Shown here one piece after another: positions 7,849 through 16,347 of a stretch of DNA of 64,000 nucleotides (its first letter is position 1; each line of letters begins with the position of its first letter). A program made the position numbers and the translations under genes. The DNA lies in contig JAIBAT010000028.1 in NCBI GenBank assembly GCA_019695055.1, positions 74,420 to 138,419 on the forward strand, in the 5' to 3' direction. Under the pieces are notes generated by a model. It was not told the DNA's origin, searched no databases, and saw only the letters and a list, made by a program, of their open reading frames with translations. The stretch comes from Candidatus Sumerlaeaceae bacterium (GTDB taxonomy: Bacteria; Sumerlaeota; Sumerlaeia; Sumerlaeales; Sumerlaeaceae).

Positions 7849-8895
7849 ATGACGTCGAAGATAACCGCCAAGAAGGGCCGCCATACGATTCGGGACATCG
7901 CGCAGATGGCGGGAGTGAGCCGGTCGACGGTGTCGCTGGCCATCAACGACAGCCCCAAGATCAACGCCGACACGAAGAAGAAGATCACGGATCTGATCGA
8001 CAAGGTGGGCTACCGGCCGAACCAGACGGCGCGGAACCTGGTGCGGCGGAGCACGGAGACGATCTGCGTGGTGCTGCCGCAGATCAGCCATGTGGTATCG
8101 AACGCGTATTTCTCGGAGAGCCTGAGCGGTATCCTGGACGTGGCGACGGAGCAGGGCTATCACCTGCTGGTGAAGGAGGCGAGCGCGGAGTTCAAGGAGG
8201 GGCGGCAGGCGCTGAAGCTGTTTCGGCAGGGGCTGATGGACGGGGTGCTGGTGGTGGGGGCACTGACCAATGACAAGTACATCTCCGAGCTGGCGGCGGC
8301 GGGCTGCCCGGTGGTGCTGGTGAACAGCACGCTGCCGGGCGTGGACTATGTGATTTCCGACAATGAGACGGCGGCATTCAAGGCGGTGGAACACCTGCAC
8401 AAGCTGGGGCACAGGCGGATTGCGCACATCCGGGGGAGCGAGTTTGTGACGGGAGCGCTGGACCGGACGGCAGGCTACCTGAAGGCGCTGGACGCGTTTG
8501 GCCTGCCGAAACTGGACAACTACCTGGCGCAGGGCTACTTCGACAAGCAGAGCGGGTTTGACGCGACGAAGTGGCTGCTGACGGCGCCGGAACGGCCGAC
8601 GGCGATCTTCACGACGAACGACATGATGGCGCTGGGAGCCATCGAGGCGATCCGGGCGGCGGGGCTGCGGGTGCCGGAGGACATTGCGATTTTTGGCGGG
8701 GACAACATCCAACTGGCGCCCTATGTGAGCCCGGCGCTATCGACGCTGGAGCAGCCTATGGACCAGATCGCGCAGGCGGCCTGCCAGCGGCTGCTGAACC
8801 GGATGACGGGCGAGCCGGTGGGGAAACCGCCGGTGATCCATCTGGACCTGGTGATCCGGGAGAGCTGCGGGGCGAAGCTGGGGGCGCGGGGGTAA
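7849..8895 (+). CDS. LacI-family transcriptional regulator
   Basis: A 348-residue DNA-binding repressor. The N-terminal helix-turn-helix and hinge are classical (TIRDIAQMAGVSRSTVSLAIN, then KKKITDLIDKVGYRPNQTAR), and the rest is a periplasmic-binding-protein-like effector domain, with the usual NDMMALG and DIAIFGGDN motifs near residues 260-285. These regulators usually answer to a sugar, but no sugar transporter or catabolic operon is adjacent, so the target is unknown. The final gene in the direction of travel is a glycosyltransferase after a 351-base gap. GGGGAAACG precedes ATG 7849. Confidence 0.92.
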   Translation: MTSKITAKKGRHTIRDIAQMAGVSRSTVSLAINDSPKINADTKKKITDLIDKVGYRPNQTARNLVRRSTETICVVLPQISHVVSNAYFSESLSGILDVATEQGYHLLVKEASAEFKEGRQALKLFRQGLMDGVLVVGALTNDKYISELAAAGCPVVLVNSTLPGVDYVISDNETAAFKAVEHLHKLGHRRIAHIRGSEFVTGALDRTAGYLKALDAFGLPKLDNYLAQGYFDKQSGFDATKWLLTAPERPTAIFTTNDMMALGAIEAIRAAGLRVPEDIAIFGGDNIQLAPYVSPALSTLEQPMDQIAQAACQRLLNRMTGEPVGKPPVIHLDLVIRESCGAKLGARG

Positions 8896-8900
8896 AATTC

Positions 8901-8932
8901 AATTCTGAATTCGCAATTCTGAATTCTGAATT
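8901..8932. repeat. Three copies of AATTCTGAATT
   Basis: The 11-mer AATTCTGAATT, itself nearly palindromic, occurs at 8901-8911, 8915-8925 and 8922-8932 (the last two overlap), just after the LacI-regulator stop. A partial copy AAATTCAATTCTG leads into the first. The block is very AT-rich in a GC-rich setting, so it stands out sharply. Confidence 0.8.
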
Positions 8933-9246
8933 AAAGCGTGGCGCAGGGCGTGGCTGTGCGTGGGAAATAGTTAGGGATTCCAAGGTTCCTTGGGTTTGTG
9001 AGGTTGCGTTCTTTCGAGCGCGCCTGGTCTCGCGCAAGCGATGAGCGAAGTCGTAACCGATTCGGCGGTGAGGTTTGTCCATTTTCCCCAAAACAGCGCC
9101 TTCCGGAGGATGCGCTCCGCTCACAACCAAAGCGGCAGCACGGCTGCCGCAGTCCAAGGCTGGCCGCCAGAACCCCGCCGCACCTTTTGTCCCCCGATGT
9201 TGGGTTTTCCTTTACGCGCCGCCTCAATTGCCCCAGACCTCCCCTC
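8933..9246. other. Non-coding gap before the glycosyltransferase
   Basis: About 314 bases follow the AATTCTGAATT block. The glycosyltransferase frame remains open through it, but the predicted peptide is arginine-rich and unlike any glycosyltransferase, so I treat it as untranslated. I see no convincing RNA or promoter motif. Confidence 0.45.
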
Positions 9247-10371
9247 GTGCGTGTTGCTCTTATCCATGACTGGCTGAACGGAATGCGGGGCGGGGAGAAG
9301 GTGCTCGAGGTGTTTTGCGAGCTGTACCCGCTGGCGGACGTTTATACCCTGTTTTATGAGCCCCAGAAGGTGTCGCCGTTGATCCGGTCGATGCGGATCC
9401 ACGAGCATCCGCTGGCTAAGCGGCTGGCGGTGACGCGGCGGCATTACCGGTACCTGCTGCCGTTCATGCCGCGGATGATCGAGTCGTTCAAAATCAAGAA
9501 TTACGACCTGGTGATCTCGACGTCGCATTGCGTGGCGAAGGGGATCGTGGCGCAACCGCCGGAGACGCCGCACATCTGCTATTGCTTCACGCCAATGCGC
9601 TACATCTGGGACAAGTACGACGACTATTTTGGCAACAAGTGGAAGCTGTCGTCGTGGATGATGCCGATGTTTCGCAAGGGCTTGCAGGAATGGGATGTGG
9701 AGACGGCGGTGCGGGTGGGGCATTTCGTGACGACCTCGAACTACGTGCGGGACCGCATTCGGGAGCATTACCTGCGGGAGGCGCTGGTGGTGCCGGCGCC
9801 GGTGGATTGCGACCGGTTTGCAGACACCGAGCGGCTGCCGGAGGATTTCTTTTTGATTGTGTCGGCGCTGGAGCCTTACAAGCGGATTGATGTGGCCATT
9901 GACGCGTTTCGGGAGTTGCGGTGGCCGCTGAAGATCGCGGGCACGGGTTCGCAGATGCGGCGGCTGAAGCGGCGCGCGCCGCGCAATGTGGAGTTTCTCG
10001 GGTGGGTGAGCGACGAGGAGCTGGCGTCGCTGTATTCGCGGGCGCGGGCGGTGGTGTTTCCGGCGGATGAAGATTTCGGGATCGTGCCGCTGGAAGCCGC
10101 GGCCAGCGGCTGCCCGGTGATCGCGTACCGCCACGGCGGCGCGCTGGAGACGGTGATCGAGGGAAAGACGGGGATTTTCTTCGACGAGCAGACGCCCGCG
10201 GCGCTCATCGAGGCCGTGCGGGATTTTGCCGAGGAAAAATTTGACAACGAGGAGCTGCGCGCCCACGCGCGGCTTTATGACCGCCCGGTTTTCAAGCAGC
10301 GGGTGGGGGACCTGATCCGCGACGTGGCGCGCCTGCCCAATCCGGCGGCGCCGGAGCCACCAGCCGAATGA
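9247..10371 (+). CDS. Family 4 glycosyltransferase
   Basis: A 374-residue GT-B fold enzyme that transfers a sugar from a nucleotide donor, probably mannose, in polysaccharide or glycan assembly. It starts as these proteins do with VRVALIHDWLNGMRGGEKVLE and has the C-terminal donor-binding motif FPADEDFGIVPLEAAASG, the EX7E-type motif of GT4, followed by GGALETV. The CYCFTPMRYIWD segment is typical of the WbaZ/mannosyltransferase subgroup. I start it at GTG 9247, which begins directly at the conserved beta strand; there is no strong ribosome-binding site. The last codons overlap the next gene by four bases (ATGA), so the two are translationally coupled. Confidence 0.88.
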   Translation: MRVALIHDWLNGMRGGEKVLEVFCELYPLADVYTLFYEPQKVSPLIRSMRIHEHPLAKRLAVTRRHYRYLLPFMPRMIESFKIKNYDLVISTSHCVAKGIVAQPPETPHICYCFTPMRYIWDKYDDYFGNKWKLSSWMMPMFRKGLQEWDVETAVRVGHFVTTSNYVRDRIREHYLREALVVPAPVDCDRFADTERLPEDFFLIVSALEPYKRIDVAIDAFRELRWPLKIAGTGSQMRRLKRRAPRNVEFLGWVSDEELASLYSRARAVVFPADEDFGIVPLEAAASGCPVIAYRHGGALETVIEGKTGIFFDEQTPAALIEAVRDFAEEKFDNEELRAHARLYDRPVFKQRVGDLIRDVARLPNPAAPEPPAE

Positions 10372-12248
10372 GTGGGCTGCGCCTGACCTTCCTGCCGGAA
10401 GGGCGCTCGCTGGAACTGGCGGAGGCGACGCCTGTGTCGGATGCGGCGGCGGCGGCGGAGTTGCTGATTGATCATCCCTGCGGCGCCAAGGCGACGTGCG
10501 GCAAATGCCGTGTGCGCTTTGCGGAGGGAGCGACGGCGCCCACGGCGGCGGAGGAGCGGCTGGTTTCGGCGGAGGACCTTGCGCAGGGGTGGCGGCTGAG
10601 CTGCCAGGCGGTTGTGAACTGCGACGCGGTCATCGAGGTTCCCGCGGTGTCGCGCGCAGCGGCCGCAAAAACGTTTGGGCCCGAGGATCTTTTTGCCGGG
10701 GGATTCGAGGCAACCCTGCGGACGGTAGATCTCGCCGTGGAGGTCACAGAATCGGACGACCTCGCCTCGGCGCTGCGGCGTTCGGTCGCGGCGCGAATCG
10801 GCCGTCAGGAAATCAGGATTGCCCCGCACCTGCTGCGGGCCTTGCCCGGGCTGATCTCCGATTCCGGCGCGAGGGTTTCTGCCGTCATCGGGCACGGGGA
10901 ACTTCTGGCGCTGGCGGGCGAGACGCAATCCTTCGGCGCGCCGTGCGGCGTGGCGCTGGACATTGGCTCGACCACGCTGGGTGTTGCCATTATTAATATG
11001 GAAACGTGCGCCGTGCTGGCGCAGGGCTCGGCCCTCAATCCGCAGGTCGCCTTCGGCGCGGACACGATCTCGCGCATTTTCCACACGCAAACCCACGACG
11101 ACGGGAACGCGCAGCTCCACGGTGTGCTGGCGAAGGGAATCAATGAGCTTGTGGGCCGCCTTGCCGCGGAGGCGGCGATCTCGCGGGATTCGCTGTGGCG
11201 GGTGTGCGCGGTGGGGAACCCGACAATGCTACACACGCTCTTGGGAGTGGATGTGGGCCCGCTGGGTCAGGCACCCTATAATGGCGCGTGGACGATGGGC
11301 ATCGAGTGTCCGGCGCGGGAAGCCGGGCTGGATATGCGAAGGGAGGCGATGCTCTCGCTGCCGCCGATGATTCGCAGCAACGTTGGCGCGGACACCATGG
11401 CTGCGATCCTGGCCACGGGTTTGGACCAGACGGACAAGCTTTCCCTGCTGATCGATCTCGGCACAAATTCGGAGATTGTGCTGGGGAACCGACACAAGCT
11501 GATTGCCACCTCCACGGCGGCGGGGCCGGCGTTCGAGGGCGCCAACATCCGGCAGGGAATGCGGGCCGCGCCGGGAGCCATTGACCGTGTGTCGCTGCGC
11601 GGCGGCGGGCGGGTGAACATCCATGTGCTGGGGAGCGTGCCCGCGAAGGGCATTTGCGGGCCGGGGCTCATTGATGCGGTGGCAATTTTGTTGCGGGCCG
11701 GCCTGATCGACGCGACGGGCCGGATGCACGGGCGAAATGCGCTGGACGAAAAACAGTATCCTGGTTTTGCGGCGCGCATCGTGAGTGGCGAGCATGGCCA
11801 TCCGGCGTTCATCCTGGCCACGCGCGAGGAAAGCGAGAAGGGCGTGCCGGTGATGCTTTCGGCGCTGGACGTGCGGCAGTTGCAGCTTATCAAGGGGTCC
11901 ATTTACGCCGGCGCGGAGATCCTGATGAAGCAGCTTGGCGTGCACTACGACGACCTTGACCAGGTGCTCATCGCCGGTGCCTTCGGGCAATACGTTCGCA
12001 AGGCCAGCGCGCTGGATATCGGACTTGTGCCCCCGGTGGATCCGGAAAAGGTTTTGTTTGTGGGTAACGCGGCGGGCGTTGGCGCCAGGATGTGCCTGGT
12101 GGATGCCGTCGCGTCTCGTCGGGCTGAAGAAATCTGGCGAACGGCCGAATACGTGGAACTGGGCGGCCATCCCGACTACCAGGATGCGTTTTGCGTGGCC
12201 ATGGGCTTTCACGACTCGCCCGCGGTTAAGGCGCGGCAGGGCGATTAG
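10368..12248 (+). CDS. RACo-like corrinoid-protein activator (ferredoxin + ASKHA/DUF4445)
   Basis: A 626-residue protein joining an N-terminal plant-type [2Fe-2S] ferredoxin domain (Cys38, Cys44, Cys47 and Cys79 in the pattern Cx5Cx2Cxn C) to a large ASKHA ATPase domain beginning GVALDIGSTTLGVAI at about residue 197 and continuing with IDLGTNSEIVLG and a C-terminal IAGAFGQYV. This is the layout of RACo/RamA-like proteins, which use ATP and an electron to restore inactive cob(II)alamin to cob(I)alamin in corrinoid methyltransferases. No corrinoid protein or methyltransferase lies in the window, so its partner must be elsewhere. Start ATG overlaps the glycosyltransferase stop. Family call firm; substrate protein unknown. 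Confidence 0.88.
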   Translation: MSGLRLTFLPEGRSLELAEATPVSDAAAAAELLIDHPCGAKATCGKCRVRFAEGATAPTAAEERLVSAEDLAQGWRLSCQAVVNCDAVIEVPAVSRAAAAKTFGPEDLFAGGFEATLRTVDLAVEVTESDDLASALRRSVAARIGRQEIRIAPHLLRALPGLISDSGARVSAVIGHGELLALAGETQSFGAPCGVALDIGSTTLGVAIINMETCAVLAQGSALNPQVAFGADTISRIFHTQTHDDGNAQLHGVLAKGINELVGRLAAEAAISRDSLWRVCAVGNPTMLHTLLGVDVGPLGQAPYNGAWTMGIECPAREAGLDMRREAMLSLPPMIRSNVGADTMAAILATGLDQTDKLSLLIDLGTNSEIVLGNRHKLIATSTAAGPAFEGANIRQGMRAAPGAIDRVSLRGGGRVNIHVLGSVPAKGICGPGLIDAVAILLRAGLIDATGRMHGRNALDEKQYPGFAARIVSGEHGHPAFILATREESEKGVPVMLSALDVRQLQLIKGSIYAGAEILMKQLGVHYDDLDQVLIAGAFGQYVRKASALDIGLVPPVDPEKVLFVGNAAGVGARMCLVDAVASRRAEEIWRTAEYVELGGHPDYQDAFCVAMGFHDSPAVKARQGD

Positions 12249-12356
12249 TTTCTGTTTTTGTCGGGGGTGATGTAATCCCTGCGGAAACCCCAAGTATATC
12301 CCTTGTGGACGGCCCTGTTAGGTTCGGGCCATAACTCAATCCAAGGGAGAAACATC

Positions 12357-13274
12357 ATGAAGACATTGAAGACCGCCCTCGCTGTGGCAACACTGGCACT
12401 TGTGGGCCTACCCGCATGGTCGGAGACCACGGTGAAAGATCCACTGGCCATGGCCCCCGCCGACAGCGAGGTCGTGATTTCGGCCAACGTGCGCAAGGTT
12501 ATCGATTCGGCGCTTTTCAAGGAAGCAACCGCCGGTGGTGAGCGCGAGAAGCTGGAAACCAAGCTGCAGGTTTTGAAGAACCTCACCGGCGTGGACGTCC
12601 TGAAGGAAGTGGATCGCCTGTGCCTGTGGGGCCGGGTGGACCGGGATGAAAGCATCGTGATCCTCGCCCAGGGATCATTCAAATCGGACGGCCTTATCGC
12701 CATCCTGAAAGCCAACGACGAGTACAAGACGTCCGAGATCAAGGGACAGACCATGCACCAGTGGTTCGACAAGAAGGAAAAACGCACGAAGTACGGGCTG
12801 GTGCTGAGCGAGGGGTGCGCGGCGATCTTCAACTCAACCGCCGCCGTGGAGGCTGCGCTTGATGCGAAGGAAAGCGGCAAGAACCTGCTGTCGAGCGACA
12901 AGAAGAAGCTGCTGCCGGAGAACCGCGACGATGCGGCCCTGTGGGGCATGCTGGTGAAGCCAGATGCGAAGGATTCCGCGAAGTTCAAGGAGACGCTGGG
13001 CGTGAAGAGCGTGGCGGGCGCCATCGTGCTGGGCGAGAAGGCCGTCGATGTGGCCGTGACAGCCCATGCCGAATCCGCCGAGAAGGCCGGGAAACTGCAG
13101 GACGTGGCGCGCGGCATCATGGCCCTTGGCTCGCTGCAAGGTGAAAACGCTGGCGTGCGCAAGATTGCCTCGGGTGCCAAGGTGGGTGGCGAGGGCGATT
13201 CCGCCAGTCTTCAGATTTCCGTGGCTAATGAAGAATTACTGGCGCTGGCAAAGGAAAAGAAGGACAAGAAGTAA
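12357..13274 (+). CDS. Secreted protein of unknown function
   Basis: A 305-residue exported protein. Residues 1-22 form a Sec signal peptide (MKTLKTALAVATLALVGL, cleavage likely after AWS), and the mature part begins with DPLAMAPADSEVVISANV, a phrase that often opens periplasmic DUF3352-like proteins of Planctomycetes-type bacteria. The rest is lysine-rich with alternating helix and strand and no catalytic signature. AAGGGAG is about eight bases before ATG 12357. It ends 15 bases before an ECF sigma factor gene and may share its transcript, which hints at a sensing role, but this is inference. Confidence 0.75.
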   Translation: MKTLKTALAVATLALVGLPAWSETTVKDPLAMAPADSEVVISANVRKVIDSALFKEATAGGEREKLETKLQVLKNLTGVDVLKEVDRLCLWGRVDRDESIVILAQGSFKSDGLIAILKANDEYKTSEIKGQTMHQWFDKKEKRTKYGLVLSEGCAAIFNSTAAVEAALDAKESGKNLLSSDKKKLLPENRDDAALWGMLVKPDAKDSAKFKETLGVKSVAGAIVLGEKAVDVAVTAHAESAEKAGKLQDVARGIMALGSLQGENAGVRKIASGAKVGGEGDSASLQISVANEELLALAKEKKDKK

Positions 13275-13289
13275 CGCAATACCAGGCGG

Positions 13290-13946
13290 ATGAATTCCAG
13301 AATAATGTCCAACGTGGCGCAAGGTGTCAGCCTGCGAAGCCCCGAACCGCAGTCCGGGAACGCATCGGCAACGGTTTATGATGCCGTTGCCGATGCGGCC
13401 CTTGCGGCCCAGGCACTGCGCGGCGATGCCCACGCCTTTGAGCAACTTGTGCGGCGTCACGAGGCTGGTGTTTATCGGATGGCGTGGCGTGTGGTGCGCA
13501 ACCGCGAGGACGCGGAGGACTGCGCGCAGGACACGTTTGTGCGCGCGTGGCGCGCACTGCCGGGATTCCGCGAAGAGGGCAACTTTCGCGCGTGGGTGTA
13601 CCAGATAGCGCTGAACTGCGCGCTCAGTCGGCGGTCGCGGCCGGGCGCGGTGGTGGAGCTTTGCGGCTCCGAGCAAATGGGCGAGGTCGCGGATCCCCGC
13701 GCTGCATCACCGGCGGAGGCCTCGATCAGGCGCGAGGCGCTGGGAGCGGTGGAGCAGGCGCTGGCAGAAATGCCCGGCGACAATGCCGCCCTGTTTCAGC
13801 TTCGCTACGGCGAGCAGATGTCCGTGGCGGAGATCGCGACAATAGTGAGAAAGAAACCGGGTGCGGTGGTCGTGGCGCTCCACCGCCTTCGGGAAAAGAT
13901 TAGCCAAATCATCAGAGGGGAAGACACGGAGGCCAAAAAACCATGA
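13290..13946 (+). CDS. ECF-type RNA polymerase sigma factor
   Basis: A 218-residue sigma-70 family protein with only regions 2 and 4. Region 2 shows FEQLVRRHEAGVYRMAWRVV followed by DAEDCAQDTFVRAWRAL, the -10 binding helix, and region 4 has LFQLRYGEQMSVAEIATIV with a C-terminal recognition helix. ATG 13290 follows AGGCGG; an in-frame ATG at 13305 is an alternative. The gene overlaps the next by four bases, and that neighbour looks like an anti-sigma factor, so release from the partner is the expected control. ECF pairs of this kind normally also transcribe themselves. Confidence 0.9.
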   Translation: MNSRIMSNVAQGVSLRSPEPQSGNASATVYDAVADAALAAQALRGDAHAFEQLVRRHEAGVYRMAWRVVRNREDAEDCAQDTFVRAWRALPGFREEGNFRAWVYQIALNCALSRRSRPGAVVELCGSEQMGEVADPRAASPAEASIRREALGAVEQALAEMPGDNAALFQLRYGEQMSVAEIATIVRKKPGAVVVALHRLREKISQIIRGEDTEAKKP

Positions 13947-14572
13947 GCCAGTGCACGAATTTTCAGGAGGCCGCGAGCCTTGCCCTGGGCAGCGGCGCGC
14001 CATTGCCCGAATGGGCCGTCGCCCATGCCGGCGATTGCAAAGCCTGCGGCGACCTGTGGGAACAACTGAGCGCAGCGGAAGCCACCTTAAGCGCCGCTGG
14101 CACAGACGGGGAAATTTCCGTGCCCGCGGGAATGCACGACCGCATCATGGCGTCCGTGCGCCAGGAAATGCGGATGACGCCCCCCATGGGCCGCACGCCG
14201 GGATTCTGGCAGATGGGGGTGGGCATCGCCGTGGCCGCGGCGCTGGTACTGCTGGTCGTCTCAGGTCGCCAGCCGCAGCCGGTCGCCACCACCAAGCCGA
14301 CCCACCAGCCCGCACCAACGGCCCAAGCGGCTCAACCTCTACTGCCCCGGATTGGTCCGGCAGTCGTCGCCGTCATGATCCCTGAGACGGTCGACGAAAC
14401 GGGTAACGATCTTTCGCAATTGGGCAAAATGGTTGTCTCGAGCGCCACCAGTGCCGCCCGGGCTTTAGCTCCTCAACTGGAGGACACCAACCAGTCGCAG
14501 CCTGCGGGGGCCCTGAAGCCCCAGTCCAATGCGGGCCCCAATGATGGCCCGTCGGCTCGCTTGGACGGTTGA
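13943..14572 (+). CDS. Putative zinc-binding anti-sigma factor
   Basis: A 209-residue single-pass membrane protein. Near the N-terminus, HAGDCKACG matches the HxxxCxxC zinc motif of ZAS anti-sigma domains, with an upstream CTNFQE region that could supply the fourth ligand. A membrane segment (MGVGIAVAAALVLLVV) spans about residues 90-106, and the outer part is a Pro/Gln/Ala-rich linker without a clear sensor domain. The ATGA overlap with the sigma gene supports the pairing. I infer that it holds the sigma factor at the membrane until a signal arrives; the signal is unknown. Confidence 0.78.
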   Translation: MSQCTNFQEAASLALGSGAPLPEWAVAHAGDCKACGDLWEQLSAAEATLSAAGTDGEISVPAGMHDRIMASVRQEMRMTPPMGRTPGFWQMGVGIAVAAALVLLVVSGRQPQPVATTKPTHQPAPTAQAAQPLLPRIGPAVVAVMIPETVDETGNDLSQLGKMVVSSATSAARALAPQLEDTNQSQPAGALKPQSNAGPNDGPSARLDG

Positions 14573-14699
14573 GCCGCCCACCACAATTGGTAAGTTCTTA
14601 TATTTGAGGGATGTACCGCACCCTTTTGGCACTCTCTGAACAAACTGAACGGCCAGCCTGTAATCGGGCTTGGCGAAAAAACCAAAGATGAGGGACCTA

Positions 14700-14981
14700 A
14701 TGTCGGATCATAACACGACGGGTGATTATTTTGAGACGGAACCCAGCGATTTCCTACGCGAAAGACGCGGGACGTACTTCATGATCAATGCCATTTCCAA
14801 GCGCGTCCGCCAGCTTCAGCTTGGCGAAAAGGCGCAGGTTCCGGTGCCCCAGGAATTTAATCGCGACACGGTGAAGCTCGCAACAAATGAATTCCTGGCC
14901 GACACGCTGAAGATCGAGCAGAAGCCGCACCTTGATCGCTTTGCCCAGCACCTGCCCACCGAGGTTGTCAGCGCCGACTAA
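14700..14981 (+). CDS. rpoZ: RNA polymerase omega subunit
   Basis: A 93-residue protein with the omega core RRGTYFMINAISKRVRQLQLGEK, the conserved segment that binds the tail of the beta-prime subunit, and further downstream VKLATNEFL, where RpoZ proteins have a similar helix. It stabilises RNA polymerase assembly. It is short and diverged compared with E. coli omega, without the usual EAL-type repeat. Upstream TTG/ATG codons exist at 14670 and 14688; ATG 14700 has GAGGGA placed best. It is followed 35 bases later by a tRNA methylthiotransferase and then prmC, a translation-related neighbourhood. Confidence 0.75.
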   Translation: MSDHNTTGDYFETEPSDFLRERRGTYFMINAISKRVRQLQLGEKAQVPVPQEFNRDTVKLATNEFLADTLKIEQKPHLDRFAQHLPTEVVSAD

Positions 14982-15016
14982 TCCCGGCCGCTGCATTGCG
15001 TGACGGGAGTTTCGCC

Positions 15017-16321
15017 ATGAAAGCCGCTCCCCGGCCACGTGTCTTTATCGAAACCTACGGCTGCGCGTTTAATATTTCCGACAGTGAGGTCATGGCGGGC
15101 CTGCTGGAGCGTGAAGGCTTTGAGCTGAATCACTCCGCCGAAGGCGCCGATGCGGTCATCGTGAACAGTTGCACCGTCAAGGATCGCTCCTATTTGGAAT
15201 TCCGCAAGCGGATCGCGGCGCTCTCCAGAAACCAGGAAGGCCCGGCGGTCATCCTTGCGGGTTGCGTGCCCAAGGTTTACCATCAATCGCGGGAATTTGC
15301 GGCGCATTCGCAAATAGGGCCGGACAACCTTGCGGACATCCCGGAGGTCGTGCGGCGCACGCTTGCTGGCGAAATTGTCCAGCGCACGGCACGCGCCGAG
15401 CAGCCCCGGCTGAACCTGCCCAAGCGACGGCGCCACGAGGGCGTTGAGATTATCCCCATCAGCAAGGGATGCCTTGGTTCCTGCACCTTTTGCCAGACGG
15501 TGATCGCCCGGGGGCGGCTGCACTCGTTTCCTGAAGAGGAGATTCTGGCGCAGCTTGAAGCGGCCGTGGCTGAAGGTATAAAAATTATTTGGCTCACGTC
15601 GCAGGATTGCGGGGCCTACGGCCTGGACCGGGGCTCGAACCTGCCAAAACTGATGCGACGCATAGCCCGAATGCGTGGCGATTTCCGCGTGCGGGTCGGG
15701 ATGGCCAATCCGGATCTCATCAAGCTCTACCTGCCCGAATTTGTCGAGGCACTGGCCGACGACAGATTTTTCAAGTTCGCCCATATACCGGTGCAGGCGG
15801 GTTGCGACGATGTTCTCTCGGCCATGCAACGCCTCTACACGGCGGCCGATTTCCGCCGTATTGTGGACGCACTGCGTGAACGAATGCCGGAAATCACCAT
15901 CGCGACGGATGTGATCGTCGGTTTTCCCACGGAAACCACGGAATCCTTTGACCGCACCGTGGCATTGATGCGCGAAACAGCACCGCAGGTGCTGAACCGT
16001 TCCAAGTTTTCCCCTCGGCCCGGCACGAAAGCTGCCCGCCTGCCACTGCTGCCGTCCTGCGAGGTCTCGCGGCGATCACGAGAGTTGTATCAGCTTCATC
16101 GCACCATCGCTGCCGAGGATGGCGCGCAATGGTCCGGTTGGTCCGGTGCTGCAATCGTGGAGGAAGCCTTGCGGCCGGGTGTGTTTCTGGCGCGCAATTT
16201 CGCGTATAAGCCGATTGTCCTCGAAGGGCAATTCGCTCCGGGAGAAACCGTGGAAATTGACGGGGCTACCCCTGACGGTTTCCATTTGAATGCGACTGTT
16301 TGCTCCCCGCAGATGGCCTGA
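15017..16321 (+). CDS. tRNA-t6A37 methylthiotransferase, CDKAL1/archaeal (e-MtaB) type
   Basis: A 434-residue radical-SAM enzyme expected to add a methylthio group to t6A at position 37 of tRNA (ms2t6A). The N-terminal UPF0004 domain has three cysteines (YGCAFN, NSCTVKD, AGCVPK) for the auxiliary cluster, and the radical-SAM motif is GCLGSCTFC (Cx3Cx2C). The segments QTVIARGRLHSFP and IIWLTSQDCGAYGLDRG match CDKAL1 and archaeal e-MtaB proteins rather than the usual bacterial MtaB/YqeV, MiaB or RimO. A C-terminal TRAM domain (residues about 370-430) is present. GGGAG lies nine bases before ATG 15017. Subfamily call is from motif memory and should be confirmed. Confidence 0.82.
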   Translation: MKAAPRPRVFIETYGCAFNISDSEVMAGLLEREGFELNHSAEGADAVIVNSCTVKDRSYLEFRKRIAALSRNQEGPAVILAGCVPKVYHQSREFAAHSQIGPDNLADIPEVVRRTLAGEIVQRTARAEQPRLNLPKRRRHEGVEIIPISKGCLGSCTFCQTVIARGRLHSFPEEEILAQLEAAVAEGIKIIWLTSQDCGAYGLDRGSNLPKLMRRIARMRGDFRVRVGMANPDLIKLYLPEFVEALADDRFFKFAHIPVQAGCDDVLSAMQRLYTAADFRRIVDALRERMPEITIATDVIVGFPTETTESFDRTVALMRETAPQVLNRSKFSPRPGTKAARLPLLPSCEVSRRSRELYQLHRTIAAEDGAQWSGWSGAAIVEEALRPGVFLARNFAYKPIVLEGQFAPGETVEIDGATPDGFHLNATVCSPQMA

Positions 16322-16347
16322 ACCATTTCGCAGCCCGAAGGAAACCG

